A DNA stretch of 30,756 bases from Clostridium sp. CAG:508 (GTDB taxonomy: Bacteria > Bacillota > Clostridia > TANB77 > CAG-508): the NCBI GenBank assembly GCA_000435755.1, contig FR889109.1:47203-77958 (forward strand), read 5' to 3'. The notes beneath the pieces were generated by a model, which saw nothing but the letters and a program-made list of their open reading frames with translations, had not been told where the DNA came from and did no database searches. This document shows, piece after piece, positions 1 to 6,862 of this stretch (positions are counted from its first letter, which is position 1; each line of letters starts with the position of its first letter). Position numbers and translations under genes: made by a program.

Positions 1-30
1 CTTGCTTCTAATTTTTAATCAATTCTTCGA
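1..30 (+). repeat. Tail of a long hairpin repeat, copy cut by the window edge
   Basis: The first bases (CTTGCTTCTAAT...) match the right end of the repeat copy at 4835-4958, which reads CTTGTTTCTAAT after the conserved block CCTAGCAATA. The preceding gene should be rplW, outside the window. The reverse complement of positions 1-30 would read as a gene end (F E E L I K N stop), as expected if the right arm mirrors the end of rplW as in the other copies. The alternative, that this is the C-terminus of L23 itself, is less likely because an in-frame reading gives an atypical hydrophobic L23 tail. Confidence 0.5.
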
Positions 31-109
31 AGAAATGTTGAAGAATTATTAGAAGCTTAAAATATCGAGAGAAAACTCGGAAAATAAATAAAAAGGAGAG
101 AATAAGAAA

Positions 110-937
110 ATGGGAATAAAAAGATTCAGACCATATACTCCATCAAGAAGAAACATGACAGTTTCAACATTTGATGAAATTACTAAAAAAGAACCAGAAA
201 AAACTCTATTAGCTACTAAAAAGAAAAATGCTGGTAGAAACTCATATGGTAGAATTACAGTAAGACATCAAGGTGGAGGAAATAGACAAAAATATAGAAT
301 TATAGATTTTAAAAGAAATAAAGTTGATATGCCAGCAACAGTAATTGGTATAGAATACGATCCAAACAGAAGTGCAAACATAGCTTTAATTCAATATGAA
401 GATGGAGAAAAATCATATATCTTAGCACCAGTTGGATTAAAAGATGGAGACAAAGTTGTATCTGGAGATAAAGCAGATATCAAACCAGGTAACTGCATGA
501 AAATTGAAAACATTCCAGTAGGTACAATGATTCATAACATTGAGTTGAACCCAGGTCAAGGTGGAAAACTTGTAAGAGCTGCTGGTCAAGAAGCTCAATT
601 GATGGCTAAAGAAGGAAAATACGCACATGTAAGATTACCTTCAGGCGAAATGAGATTAGTAATGGCTGTATGTAAAGCTACAATAGGAACAGTAGGAAAT
701 ACAGATCATGAAAATATTAAAATTGGTAAAGCTGGAAGAAGCAGACATATGGGAATCAGACCAACTGTTAGAGGTTCTGTAATGAACCCAGTAGATCACC
801 CTCATGGTGGTGGTGAAGGTAAAGCTCCAGTTGGACACGCAGGACCAATGACTCCTTGGGGTAAACCAGCATTAGGATACAAGACTAGAAAGAAAAACAA
901 AAAGAGTGATAAACTAATCACTAAACGTAGAAAGTAG
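110..937 (+). CDS. rplB: 50S ribosomal protein L2
   Basis: L2 binds 23S rRNA next to the peptidyl-transferase centre and is needed for subunit association. The 275-residue product is full length for the family. It carries the hallmark C-terminal stretch with VMNPVDHPHGGGEGK near residues 223-237, which includes the conserved histidine close to the active site, followed by the glycine-rich, basic tail (GYKTRKKNKKS). The ATG at 110 is preceded by AAGGAGAG at 93-100. It is the first complete gene of the window and sits where it does in the S10 operon, after rplW and directly before rpsS with a 12-base gap. Confidence 0.98.
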   Translation: MGIKRFRPYTPSRRNMTVSTFDEITKKEPEKTLLATKKKNAGRNSYGRITVRHQGGGNRQKYRIIDFKRNKVDMPATVIGIEYDPNRSANIALIQYEDGEKSYILAPVGLKDGDKVVSGDKADIKPGNCMKIENIPVGTMIHNIELNPGQGGKLVRAAGQEAQLMAKEGKYAHVRLPSGEMRLVMAVCKATIGTVGNTDHENIKIGKAGRSRHMGIRPTVRGSVMNPVDHPHGGGEGKAPVGHAGPMTPWGKPALGYKTRKKNKKSDKLITKRRK

Positions 938-949
938 GAGGTAATATAA

Positions 950-1225
950 ATGTCAAGATCAAGTAAAAAAGTTCCATTTATTGCACCTGAATTATTAAAA
1001 AGAGTTAATGCAATGAATGAAAGTGGAAATAAAGAAGTAATAAAAACATGGTCAAGAGCTTCTACTATATACCCACAAATGGTTGGACACACAATAGCTG
1101 TTCATGATGGTAGAAAACATGTACCTGTATATATTACAGAAGAAATGATTGGACATAAATTAGGTGAATTTGCACCAACAAGAACATTTAAAGGTCATGC
1201 AGGAGACAAAACAACTAAAAAATAA
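950..1225 (+). CDS. rpsS: 30S ribosomal protein S19
   Basis: S19 lies in the head of the small subunit, binds 16S rRNA together with S13 and contacts the A-site finger. The 91-residue length is normal for bacteria. It contains the family signature region IAVHDGRKHVPVYITEEMIGHKLGEF at about residues 49-74 (quoted in part: HDGRKHVPVYI, MIGHKLGEFAPTR). A strong GGAGG ribosome binding site lies 7-8 bases before the ATG. It is transcribed with rplB and rplV in the S10 operon. Confidence 0.97.
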   Translation: MSRSSKKVPFIAPELLKRVNAMNESGNKEVIKTWSRASTIYPQMVGHTIAVHDGRKHVPVYITEEMIGHKLGEFAPTRTFKGHAGDKTTKK

Positions 1226-1264
1226 AAACCTGTAAGACATATCTAAAAAAAGGAGGAAAATAAA

Positions 1265-1618
1265 GTGGAAGAAACTATTATTCCAACAGCAGAAGCAACT
1301 CTAAGATATGCTAGAATTTCAGCTAGAAAGGTTAAAATTGTAGCAGATTTAATTAGAGGAAAAGATATTGATGAAGCTTTAGCTATTGCAAAATATGCTC
1401 CAAAAGCATCAAGCGAAATTATCGAAAAATTATTAAAATCAGCTATCGCAAATGCTGAAAATAATCATCATATGGCACATGAAAAATTATATGTTGCTGA
1501 AATTTACGCAAACCAAGGTCCAACTCTAAAAAGAATTAGACCAGCTGCAAAAGGTAGTGCAGTAAGAATCAGAAAAAGAACAAGCCATATTACAATCGTG
1601 TTAAAGGAAAGAGATTAA
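1265..1618 (+). CDS. rplV: 50S ribosomal protein L22
   Basis: L22 lines the nascent-peptide exit tunnel through its extended beta hairpin. The 117-residue product has the family features: a start rich in RYARISARKVKIVADLIRG (residues 14-32) and a C-terminal hairpin region with PTLKRIRPAAKGSAVRIRKR followed by SHITIVL. The start is GTG at 1265, chosen because AAGGAGG lies 7 bases upstream and no better in-frame ATG exists before the conserved core. The order rpsS-rplV-rpsC is that of the S10 operon. Confidence 0.97.
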   Translation: MEETIIPTAEATLRYARISARKVKIVADLIRGKDIDEALAIAKYAPKASSEIIEKLLKSAIANAENNHHMAHEKLYVAEIYANQGPTLKRIRPAAKGSAVRIRKRTSHITIVLKERD

Positions 1619-1637
1619 GAAAGGAGGACTTAACAAA

Positions 1638-2300
1638 ATGGGACAAAAAATGGATCCTAACGGATTAAGAGTAGGTGTTATTAAAGATTGGAACTCAAAA
1701 TGGTATGCAGACAAAAAGAATTTTAGTGAATACCTAGTAGAGGATCACAAAATCCGTGAATATGTTAAGAAAAAATTATATGTTGCAGGAATTTCTAAAA
1801 TCGAAATTGAAAGAACTGCAAAATTCGTTAAAGTAAACGTTTATACAGCAAAACCAGGTTTAGTAATTGGTAAAGGTGGAAACCTTGCAGAAGAATTAAA
1901 AGCTGAACTTGAAAAAATGATAGGTAAAACAGTTAACTTAAATATTGTTGAAGTTAAAAACATTGATGTTGATGCACAATTAGTTGCAGAAAATATTGCA
2001 GGACAACTAGAAAGAAGAATTTCATTCAGAAGAGCTATGAAACAATGTATGCAAAAAACTATGAAAGCAGGTGCATTAGGAATTAAAACTGCTGTATCTG
2101 GAAGATTAGGTGGAGCAGACATGGCTAGAACAGAGTTCTACAAAGAAGGTACAATTCCACTTCAAACTTTAAGAGCTGATATTGATTATGGATTTGCAGA
2201 AGCAGATACTACATATGGAAAAATCGGTGTTAAAGTTTGGATATATAAAGGCGAAGTTCTTCCAGCTAAGAAAAAACAAGCAGAAGGGAGAGATGAGTAA
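1638..2300 (+). CDS. rpsC: 30S ribosomal protein S3
   Basis: S3 is a head protein of the small subunit at the mRNA entry channel, with helicase-related basic residues. The 220-residue product begins MGQKMDPNGLRVGVIKDW, typical of S3. It carries the KH type 2 domain with the loop VIGKGGNLAEEL near residues 76-87 and the C-terminal domain with GRLGGADMARTE near 155-166. AAGGAGG lies before the ATG. Its stop overlaps the rplP start by one base (TAATG), implying translational coupling. Confidence 0.97.
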   Translation: MGQKMDPNGLRVGVIKDWNSKWYADKKNFSEYLVEDHKIREYVKKKLYVAGISKIEIERTAKFVKVNVYTAKPGLVIGKGGNLAEELKAELEKMIGKTVNLNIVEVKNIDVDAQLVAENIAGQLERRISFRRAMKQCMQKTMKAGALGIKTAVSGRLGGADMARTEFYKEGTIPLQTLRADIDYGFAEADTTYGKIGVKVWIYKGEVLPAKKKQAEGRDE

Positions 2301-2740
2301 TGCCATTAATGCCAAAAAGAACAAAATATAGAAAACAACAAAAAGGTAGAATTAGAGGTAAAGCAACAAGAGGAAATAAAGTAACAGACGGAGAGTTTGG
2401 TTTACAATCACAAGAAATCGGACTAATTACTTCAAATCAAATTGAAGCAGCCCGTGTTGCTATGACTCGTTATATAAAAAGAGGTGGAAAGGTTTGGATT
2501 AAAATCTTCCCTGACAAACCAATAACATCAAAACCTATTGGTACTCGTATGGGTAAAGGTAAAGGTGCTGTTGAATACTGGGTAGCAGCTGTAAAACCAG
2601 GAAGAGTTATGTTTGAAATAGCAGGAGTTCCAGAGGAAACTGCAAAAGAAGCTCTAAGATTAGCAGCTAATAAACTATCAGTAAAATGTAAGTTTGTCAA
2701 AAGAGAAACTGAAGTAGGTGGTGATAGCGATGAAGATTAA
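2300..2740 (+). CDS. rplP: 50S ribosomal protein L16
   Basis: L16 organises the A-tRNA site and the GTPase centre of the large subunit. The product is 146 residues and opens MPLMPKRTKYRKQQKGRIRG, matching the family start. The conserved RVAMTRYIKRGGKVWIKIFPD region lies near residues 52-72. ATG at 2300 overlaps the rpsC stop; a second in-frame ATG at 2309 is also possible because GGGAGAG lies just upstream of both. The last residues (GGDSDED) are acidic, and the gene end overlaps the rpmC start by 11 bases. Confidence 0.97.
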   Translation: MPLMPKRTKYRKQQKGRIRGKATRGNKVTDGEFGLQSQEIGLITSNQIEAARVAMTRYIKRGGKVWIKIFPDKPITSKPIGTRMGKGKGAVEYWVAAVKPGRVMFEIAGVPEETAKEALRLAANKLSVKCKFVKRETEVGGDSDED

Positions 2741-2933
2741 TAAAATAAAAGAAATGTCTTCACCAGAATTAGAGAAAGAATTAGTAGAACTAAAAAATGA
2801 ATTATTTAAATTAAGATTTAGTTTAGCTACAAATGGATTAGATAATCCTATGAAAATTAAAGAAGTGAAAAAAGACATTGCAAGAATTAAAACAGTTTTA
2901 AGAGAAAGAGAACTAAAGGAGGGCGTAAACTAA
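2730..2933 (+). CDS. rpmC: 50S ribosomal protein L29
   Basis: L29 is a small two-helix protein at the exit of the peptide tunnel, where it helps form the docking site for trigger factor and SRP. The 67-residue product MKINKIKEMSSPELEKELVE... has the helical hairpin with LFKLRFSLATNGLDNP and the C-terminal IARIKTVLRERE of the family. I place the start at ATG 2730, not the upstream GTG at 2718, because AGGTGGTG (2716-2723) is then correctly spaced as ribosome binding site. It overlaps the end of rplP by 11 bases, so translation is probably coupled. Confidence 0.95.
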   Translation: MKINKIKEMSSPELEKELVELKNELFKLRFSLATNGLDNPMKIKEVKKDIARIKTVLRERELKEGVN

Positions 2934-2934
2934 T

Positions 2935-3198
2935 ATGGAAGAAAGAAACCTTCGTAAAGAAATGATCGGTACAGTTGTTTCTGACAAAATGGATAAAACA
3001 GTTGTAGTAGCTGTTCAAACTAATGTTATGAACAAAATGTACGGAAAAATTCAAAAAAGAACATATAAATTAAAAGCTCATGACGAAAACAATCAATGCC
3101 AAGCAGGAGATAAAGTTAGAGTAATGGAAACTAGACCACTTTCTAAAGACAAGAGATGGAGAGTAGTTGAGGTAGTTGAAAAAGCAGTTATTAAATAA
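2935..3198 (+). CDS. rpsQ: 30S ribosomal protein S17
   Basis: S17 is a primary 16S rRNA binding protein with an OB fold. The 87-residue product opens MEERNLRKEMIGTVVSDKMD with the signature KTVVVAV following, and it has the usual RPLSKDKRWRVVEVVEKA end. The ATG follows rpmC after one base; the ribosome binding site AAGGAGGG lies inside the end of rpmC. The stop codon lies within the left arm of the long hairpin repeat that follows, which separates this gene from rplN. Confidence 0.97.
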   Translation: MEERNLRKEMIGTVVSDKMDKTVVVAVQTNVMNKMYGKIQKRTYKLKAHDENNQCQAGDKVRVMETRPLSKDKRWRVVEVVEKAVIK

Positions 3199-3314
3199 AC
3201 AAAAAACTTCGTCTGGCGTTGTTGTCCATCACATAAAAAATCCTCGATGTGCAAAAAGCACACCTCCGGTTTTTTAGTTCGGACGCCTAGCCATACTCGT
3301 TTTTAGTTTATTTA
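3191..3314 (+). repeat. Long imperfect hairpin repeat, copy A (rpsQ-rplN gap)
   Basis: This is a palindromic element of about 124 bases. The outer stem TTAAATAAAC...AAAAAC pairs with GTTTTTAGTTTATTTA. The core is a variant of the family blocks: GTCTGGCGTTG on the left and CCTAGCCATACT on the right, where the usual TTGC/GCAA stem has become TGGC/GCCA, a paired U-A to G-C exchange. The inner stem GATGTGC / GCACAcc closes on AAAAA. The left arm covers the rpsQ stop codon. There is no T tract, so it is not an ordinary intrinsic terminator. Confidence 0.85.
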
Positions 3315-3354
3315 GAAAAATAGTGGATATATATTTAAGAAGGAGGATACCAAA

Positions 3355-3726
3355 ATGGTACAACAACAAAGTATATTAAAAGTTGCTGACAACACTGGTG
3401 CAAAAGAAATTATGTGTATCAGATGTTTAGGTGGTTCATATAGAAAATACGCTGGTGTAGGCGATATCATTGTTGCATCTGTAAAAACAGCTATACCTGG
3501 TGGTGGAGTTGTTAAAAAAGGTGATGTGGTAAAAGCTGTTGTTGTAAGAACTAAAAAGCCAATTAGAAGAGCAGATGGTTCTTATGTAAGATTCGACGAA
3601 AATGCAGCTGTTATTATAAAAGATGATAAAACACCAAAAGGAACTCGTATATTTGGGCCAGTAGCTAGAGAATTAAGAGATGGAGAGTATATGAAGATTC
3701 TTTCATTAGCTCCAGAAGTTCTTTAA
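3355..3726 (+). CDS. rplN: 50S ribosomal protein L14
   Basis: L14 lies at the subunit interface, forms bridge B8 and is the docking site of the silencing factor RsfS. The 123-residue product opens MVQQQSILKVADNTGAKEIM, the canonical L14 start with its conserved DNTGAK. It ends with TRIFGPVARELRDGEYMKILSLAPEVL, also canonical. AAGGAGG precedes the ATG. The gene is flanked on both sides by long hairpin repeats, so in this genome the rplN cistron is separated from rpsQ and rplX by structured spacers of 156 and 245 bases. Confidence 0.98.
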   Translation: MVQQQSILKVADNTGAKEIMCIRCLGGSYRKYAGVGDIIVASVKTAIPGGGVVKKGDVVKAVVVRTKKPIRRADGSYVRFDENAAVIIKDDKTPKGTRIFGPVARELRDGEYMKILSLAPEVL

Positions 3727-3848
3727 AAACAATTGAAAAGCTTCGTCTTGCGTTGTCAAGCGTCGCATGAAAATCTTTCGATATACACCAGTATAATCTC
3801 AAGATTTTTAGCTAGCTTTCCTAGCAATACTCGCTTTTGAATTGTTTT
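3726..3848 (+). repeat. Long imperfect hairpin repeat, copy B (rplN-rplX gap)
   Basis: The outer stem AAAACAATTGAAAAGC pairs almost perfectly with GCTTTTGAATTGTTTT. The conserved left block CTTCGTCTTGCGTTGTC and right block CCTAGCAATACTCG are both present. The inner stem is AAAATCTT / AAGATTTT, with a further ATAC / GTAT tip. It begins at the rplN stop codon. Downstream of it, up to rplX, is about 120 bases of AT-rich spacer with a weak hairpin (GTGAGC / GCTTAC near 3869-3891) and no recognisable gene. Confidence 0.87.
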
Positions 3849-3971
3849 GAAGATGCGAGACTTTAAAAAATGTGAGCTGATATAGCTTACAGGAAAAGTC
3901 AAAGCAAAAGCAATAAATTAAAAAATAACAGAGAACCTTATAAATTTAAAAAGAAGAGGTGAAAAGTAAAG

Positions 3972-4280
3972 ATGAAAATTAAAAAAGGTGATACAGTTAA
4001 AGTTTTATCTGGAAATGATAAAGGAAAAACTGGAGAAGTTTTAGAAGTAATTCCAAAAACACAAAAAGTAATTGTTAAAGGTGTTAATATTCGTAAAAAA
4101 CATGTTAAACCTAGAAAACAAGGAGAAGAAGGTGGAATTATTCCAGTAGAATGTAGCATACATAGTAGCAAAGTAAATGTAGTATGTCCAAAATGTAACA
4201 AAGCAACAAGAGTTGGTTACCTAGTAGATGGAGATACAAAAGTACGTGTTTGCAAAAAATGTGGAAACAAATTAAAATAG
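3972..4280 (+). CDS. rplX: 50S ribosomal protein L24 (zinc-ribbon form)
   Basis: L24 starts assembly of the large subunit by binding the 5' part of 23S rRNA. The 102-residue product has the N-terminal KOW domain (MKIKKGDTVKVLSGNDKGK, conserved glycines) and GGIIPVECSIHSSKV in the middle. C72-P-K-C75 and C94-K-K-C97 form a C-terminal four-cysteine ribbon, as in many clostridial L24 proteins. The ATG is preceded by AAGAGGTG. It leads a short cluster with rplE, separated from rplN by a repeat-bearing spacer. Confidence 0.97.
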   Translation: MKIKKGDTVKVLSGNDKGKTGEVLEVIPKTQKVIVKGVNIRKKHVKPRKQGEEGGIIPVECSIHSSKVNVVCPKCNKATRVGYLVDGDTKVRVCKKCGNKLK

Positions 4281-4302
4281 GAAGGAGGTCTATTAAAGAC
4301 TT

Positions 4303-4842
4303 ATGGAAATATTAAAAGAACAATATCAAAAAGAAGTTGTACCTGCATTGATGAAAAAATTTAACTATAAATCAGTAATGGAAGTTCCAAAACTAGAAAA
4401 AATAGTTATCAATGTTGGATTAGGAGATATGAAAGATAATCCAAAAGCACTAGACAACACAATAAATGATTTAAAAATAATTACAGGTCAAACTCCAATA
4501 GTAACAAAAGCAAAGAAAGCTATTGCTGCTTTCAAAATTAGAGAAGGTGTTAATATTGGATGCAAAGTTACATTAAGAAGTGGAAAAATGTATGATTTTG
4601 CATACAAACTATTTAATGTGTCACTACCAAGAGTAAGAGATTTTAGAGGAGTATCTAAGAACTCATTTGATGGTAGAGGAAATTACTCAATGGGAATTAA
4701 AGAACAATTAATTTTCCCTGAAATCGAATATGATAAAATTGATAAAATTAGAGGTATGGATATAATATTCGTTACTACTGCTAAGACAGATGAAGAAGCA
4801 AAAGAATTGCTTTCATTGTTAGGAATGCCATTCCAAAATTAA
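4303..4842 (+). CDS. rplE: 50S ribosomal protein L5
   Basis: L5 belongs to the 5S rRNA complex of the central protuberance and contacts P-site tRNA. The 179-residue product is standard length. Diagnostic stretches are KLEKIVINVGLGDMKDN (about residues 30-46), TPIVTKAKKAIAAFKIREG (about 64-82) and the C-terminal EYDKIDKIRGMDIIFVTTA. GAAGGAGG lies upstream of the ATG with somewhat wide spacing (about 13 bases). The last codons and stop lie in the left arm of hairpin repeat copy C. Confidence 0.97.
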   Translation: MEILKEQYQKEVVPALMKKFNYKSVMEVPKLEKIVINVGLGDMKDNPKALDNTINDLKIITGQTPIVTKAKKAIAAFKIREGVNIGCKVTLRSGKMYDFAYKLFNVSLPRVRDFRGVSKNSFDGRGNYSMGIKEQLIFPEIEYDKIDKIRGMDIIFVTTAKTDEEAKELLSLLGMPFQN

Positions 4843-4958
4843 TTATAAACTTCGTCTTGCGTTGTCAAGTTGCGCATAAAAAGTTTTCGATGTACAAAAA
4901 GTACTATCTCAAACTTTTTAGCTTACTTTCCTAGCAATACTTGTTTCTAATTAATTTT
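4835..4958 (+). repeat. Long imperfect hairpin repeat, copy C (rplE-rpsN gap)
   Basis: The outer stem AAAATTAATTATAAAC pairs with GTTTCTAATTAATTTT. It starts inside the last sense codons of rplE, so the right arm is an inverted echo of the gene end. The left block ACTTCGTCTTGCGTTGTC and right block TTCCTAGCAATACTTG are intact. The inner stem AAAAAGTTT / AAACTTTTT is followed by the tip GATGTAC / GTACTATC around AAAAA. It differs from copy A at both sides of the tip (GTGC/GCAC against GTAC/GTAC). Confidence 0.87.
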
Positions 4959-4992
4959 AGTATAAAAGTAGGAGAGAAGAAAGGAGAAATAA

Positions 4993-5178
4993 ATGGCTAA
5001 GAAGTCTTTAAAAGTTAAACAACAAAGAGAACAAAAATACAAAACAAGAGAATACAATCGTTGTAAAATATGTGGAAGACCACATGCATATATTAGAAAA
5101 TTCGGAATTTGCCGTGTTTGCTTTAGAGAATTAGCTCATAAGGGAGAGATTCCGGGAGTTAAGAAGGCTAGCTGGTAA
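4993..5178 (+). CDS. rpsN: 30S ribosomal protein S14, type Z (zinc form)
   Basis: S14 is a head protein of the small subunit that binds 16S rRNA. The 61-residue length and the four cysteines C24-x2-C27-x12-C40-x2-C43 identify the short zinc-binding (C+) form, called rpsZ or rpsN1 in Firmicutes. The product ends KGEIPGVKKASW, the canonical tail. AAGGAG precedes the ATG. It stands as a single gene between two hairpin repeats (C and D), a striking isolation for a member of the spc operon. Confidence 0.97.
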   Translation: MAKKSLKVKQQREQKYKTREYNRCKICGRPHAYIRKFGICRVCFRELAHKGEIPGVKKASW

Positions 5179-5179
5179 A

Positions 5180-5303
5180 AATTTGCTTGAAAATCAGCAG
5201 TCTGCGTCGTTAAACTTCATAAAAATTTTATCAACATACAAAAGTATAGTTTCAAAAATTTTTATTTCGTTTGCCTAGCATACTACTAATTTTGAAGCCA
5301 ATT
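5180..5303 (+). repeat. Long imperfect hairpin repeat, copy D (rpsN-rpsH gap)
   Basis: The outer stem AATTTGCTTGAAAATCAG pairs with CTAATTTTGAAGCCAATT. The core differs from other copies by a matched shortening on both sides: the left block has TCTGCG instead of TCTTGCG and the right block AGCATAC instead of AGCAATAC. The stem length is therefore kept. The inner stem ATAAAAATTTT / AAAAATTTTTAT carries the tip CATAC / GTATAG. It starts right after the rpsN stop. Confidence 0.82.
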
Positions 5304-5334
5304 AAGAAAGAAAACAAAAAAGGAGGGAATAATT

Positions 5335-5733
5335 TTGAATACAACAGATCCAATCGCAGATATGTTAACAAGAATAAGAAATGCAAATAGTCAAAAACAT
5401 AAAACAGTTGATATTCCAGCTTCAAATATGAAGAGAGCTATTGCTAACATTCTATTTAAAGAAGGATATATAGCTGCTTATGAAGAGATTAACGATAACA
5501 CTCAAGGTGTAATTCGTATCACTTTAAAATATGATGAGAATGGTGCAAGAGTAATTGATGGTTTAAGAAGAATTAGTAAACCAGGATTAAGAGTTTATGC
5601 ATCTAAAGAAGAATTACCACAAGTTCTAAATGGCTTAGGTATCGCTTTAATTTCTACTTCAAAAGGAATTAAAACAGATAGAGAAGCAAGAGCAGAAGGA
5701 CTTGGAGGAGAAGTATTAGCATATATTTGGTAG
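5335..5733 (+). CDS. rpsH: 30S ribosomal protein S8
   Basis: S8 binds the central domain of 16S rRNA, and in E. coli it also represses its own spc operon. The 132-residue product opens MNTTDPIADMLTRIRNAN, diagnostic for S8. It ends with LISTSKGIKTDREARAEGLGGEVLAYIW, also diagnostic. The start is TTG at 5335, supported by AGGAGGG 7 bases upstream and by the alignment of the conserved opening. The gap to rplF is 17 bases. Confidence 0.97.
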   Translation: MNTTDPIADMLTRIRNANSQKHKTVDIPASNMKRAIANILFKEGYIAAYEEINDNTQGVIRITLKYDENGARVIDGLRRISKPGLRVYASKEELPQVLNGLGIALISTSKGIKTDREARAEGLGGEVLAYIW

Positions 5734-5750
5734 GAAAGGAGGAACATAAA

Positions 5751-6290
5751 ATGTCAAGAATAGGAAATAAACCTATTACTGTACCAGAAGGTGTAGAAGT
5801 TACACTAAATGATAATCATATAGTTGTAAAAGGACCAAAAGGTACATTAGAAAAAGATCTACATAAAAATATGACAGTTACTATGGAAGGAAATACTATT
5901 ACAGTAACAAGACCAAATGATGAAGCTGTAAATAGAAGCTTACATGGTTTAACAAGAACTTTAATCAGCAACATGATTGAAGGTGTTGTAAATGAATTTA
6001 AAAGAAATTTAGAAATAAATGGTGTTGGTTATAGAGCACAAAAAAAGGGTAATGACTTAGTAATGAATTTAGGTTATTCACACCCAGTTGAAATAGTAGC
6101 ACCAGAAGGAATTAGTTTTGATTTAACAGATGCTAACCACATTACAGTAAGAGGTATTGATAAAGAATTAGTTGGTCAAACAGCAGCTGTTATTAGAACA
6201 AAAAGACCACCAGAGGTATATAGAGGTAAAGGTATTAAGTATGCTGAAGAGCATATTAGAAGAAAAGAAGGTAAAGCTGGCAAGAAATAG
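5751..6290 (+). CDS. rplF: 50S ribosomal protein L6
   Basis: L6 binds near the sarcin-ricin loop and factor-binding site of the large subunit. I start it at ATG 5751 (MSRIGNKPITVPEGVEV), giving 179 residues. An upstream in-frame GTG at 5727 lies within rpsH, and the AAAGGAGG at 5735-5742 is properly spaced only for 5751. The C-terminal signature RPPEVYRGKGIKYAEEHIRRKEGKAGKK is present. The stop is the edge of hairpin repeat copy E. Confidence 0.97.
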   Translation: MSRIGNKPITVPEGVEVTLNDNHIVVKGPKGTLEKDLHKNMTVTMEGNTITVTRPNDEAVNRSLHGLTRTLISNMIEGVVNEFKRNLEINGVGYRAQKKGNDLVMNLGYSHPVEIVAPEGISFDLTDANHITVRGIDKELVGQTAAVIRTKRPPEVYRGKGIKYAEEHIRRKEGKAGKK

Positions 6291-6414
6291 AATTTAAATG
6301 AAAAACTTCGTCTTGCGTTGTCAGGCGTCGCATAAAAATCTTTCAATATACACCAGTATAATTTCAAGATTTTTAGCTAGCCTTCCTAGCAATACTCGTT
6401 TTTGATTTAAATTC
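6290..6414 (+). repeat. Long imperfect hairpin repeat, copy E (rplF-rplR gap)
   Basis: The outer stem GAATTTAAATGAAAAAC pairs with GTTTTTGATTTAAATTC with one mismatch. The left block CTTCGTCTTGCGTTGTC and right block TTCCTAGCAATACTCG are both intact. The centre is nearly identical to copy B (ATATACACCAGTATAAT), so these two copies are the closest pair. The outer arms of B and E are nevertheless unrelated in sequence while each is self-complementary. Confidence 0.88.
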
Positions 6415-6450
6415 GAATTAAAATTAAAATAATAATTAGTTCTTAATATT

Positions 6451-6470
6451 ATTAACGCTGTTACGTTAAT
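6451..6470 (+). other. Small hairpin in front of rplR
   Basis: ATTAACG (6451-6457) and CGTTAAT (6464-6470) form a perfect 7-base stem with loop CTGTTA, ending about 3 bases before the AAAGGAG ribosome binding site of rplR. It has no T tract. It could modulate translation start or mark mRNA processing, but function is unknown and it may be chance in AT-rich DNA. Confidence 0.35.
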
Positions 6471-6485
6471 AGAAAGGAGAAAAAG

Positions 6486-6845
6486 ATGATTAAGAAAATA
6501 GATAGAAAAGCTGAAAGAGAAAGAAGACATGCAAGAGTACGTAATAAAATTTCTGGAACAGCAGATCGTCCAAGATTATGTGTATTTAGAAGCAATAATA
6601 ATCTTTTTGTACAAGTAATTGATGATGTTGCAGGAAATACTTTAGCTCAAGCTTCTACTCTAGATAAAGAAGTAAAAGTAAAACATTCAAATAAAGAAGC
6701 TGCTAAAGAAGTTGGAGCTTTAATTGCAAAAAGAGCTTTAGAGAAAAATATCAAAGAAGTTGTTTTTGATAGAGGCGGTTACATTTATCATGGTGTTGTA
6801 AAAGAATTAGCAGAAGCAGCCAGAGAAGGCGGATTAACATTTTAA
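6486..6845 (+). CDS. rplR: 50S ribosomal protein L18
   Basis: L18 binds 5S rRNA and anchors it to the large subunit with L5. The 119-residue product has the expected opening MIKKIDRKAERERRHARVRNKISG, then RPRLCVFRSNNNLFVQVIDD (about residues 28-47). The C-terminal VVFDRGGYIYHGVVKELAEAAREGGL is the family signature. AAAGGAG precedes the ATG. It is followed by rpsE after 17 bases. Confidence 0.97.
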   Translation: MIKKIDRKAERERRHARVRNKISGTADRPRLCVFRSNNNLFVQVIDDVAGNTLAQASTLDKEVKVKHSNKEAAKEVGALIAKRALEKNIKEVVFDRGGYIYHGVVKELAEAAREGGLTF

Positions 6846-6862
6846 AAAGGAGGGAAATTAAA

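Noticed and set aside
2718..2730. GTG start for rpmC adding four residues (MVIA)
   Set aside because: The GTG lies within the AGGTGGTG that serves ATG 2730, and L29 homologues start at the later methionine.
3191..6414. The long hairpins as ordinary intrinsic terminators
   Set aside because: No U tract follows the stems, they occur between genes of one operon, and their mismatched cores are conserved, which a terminator does not need.
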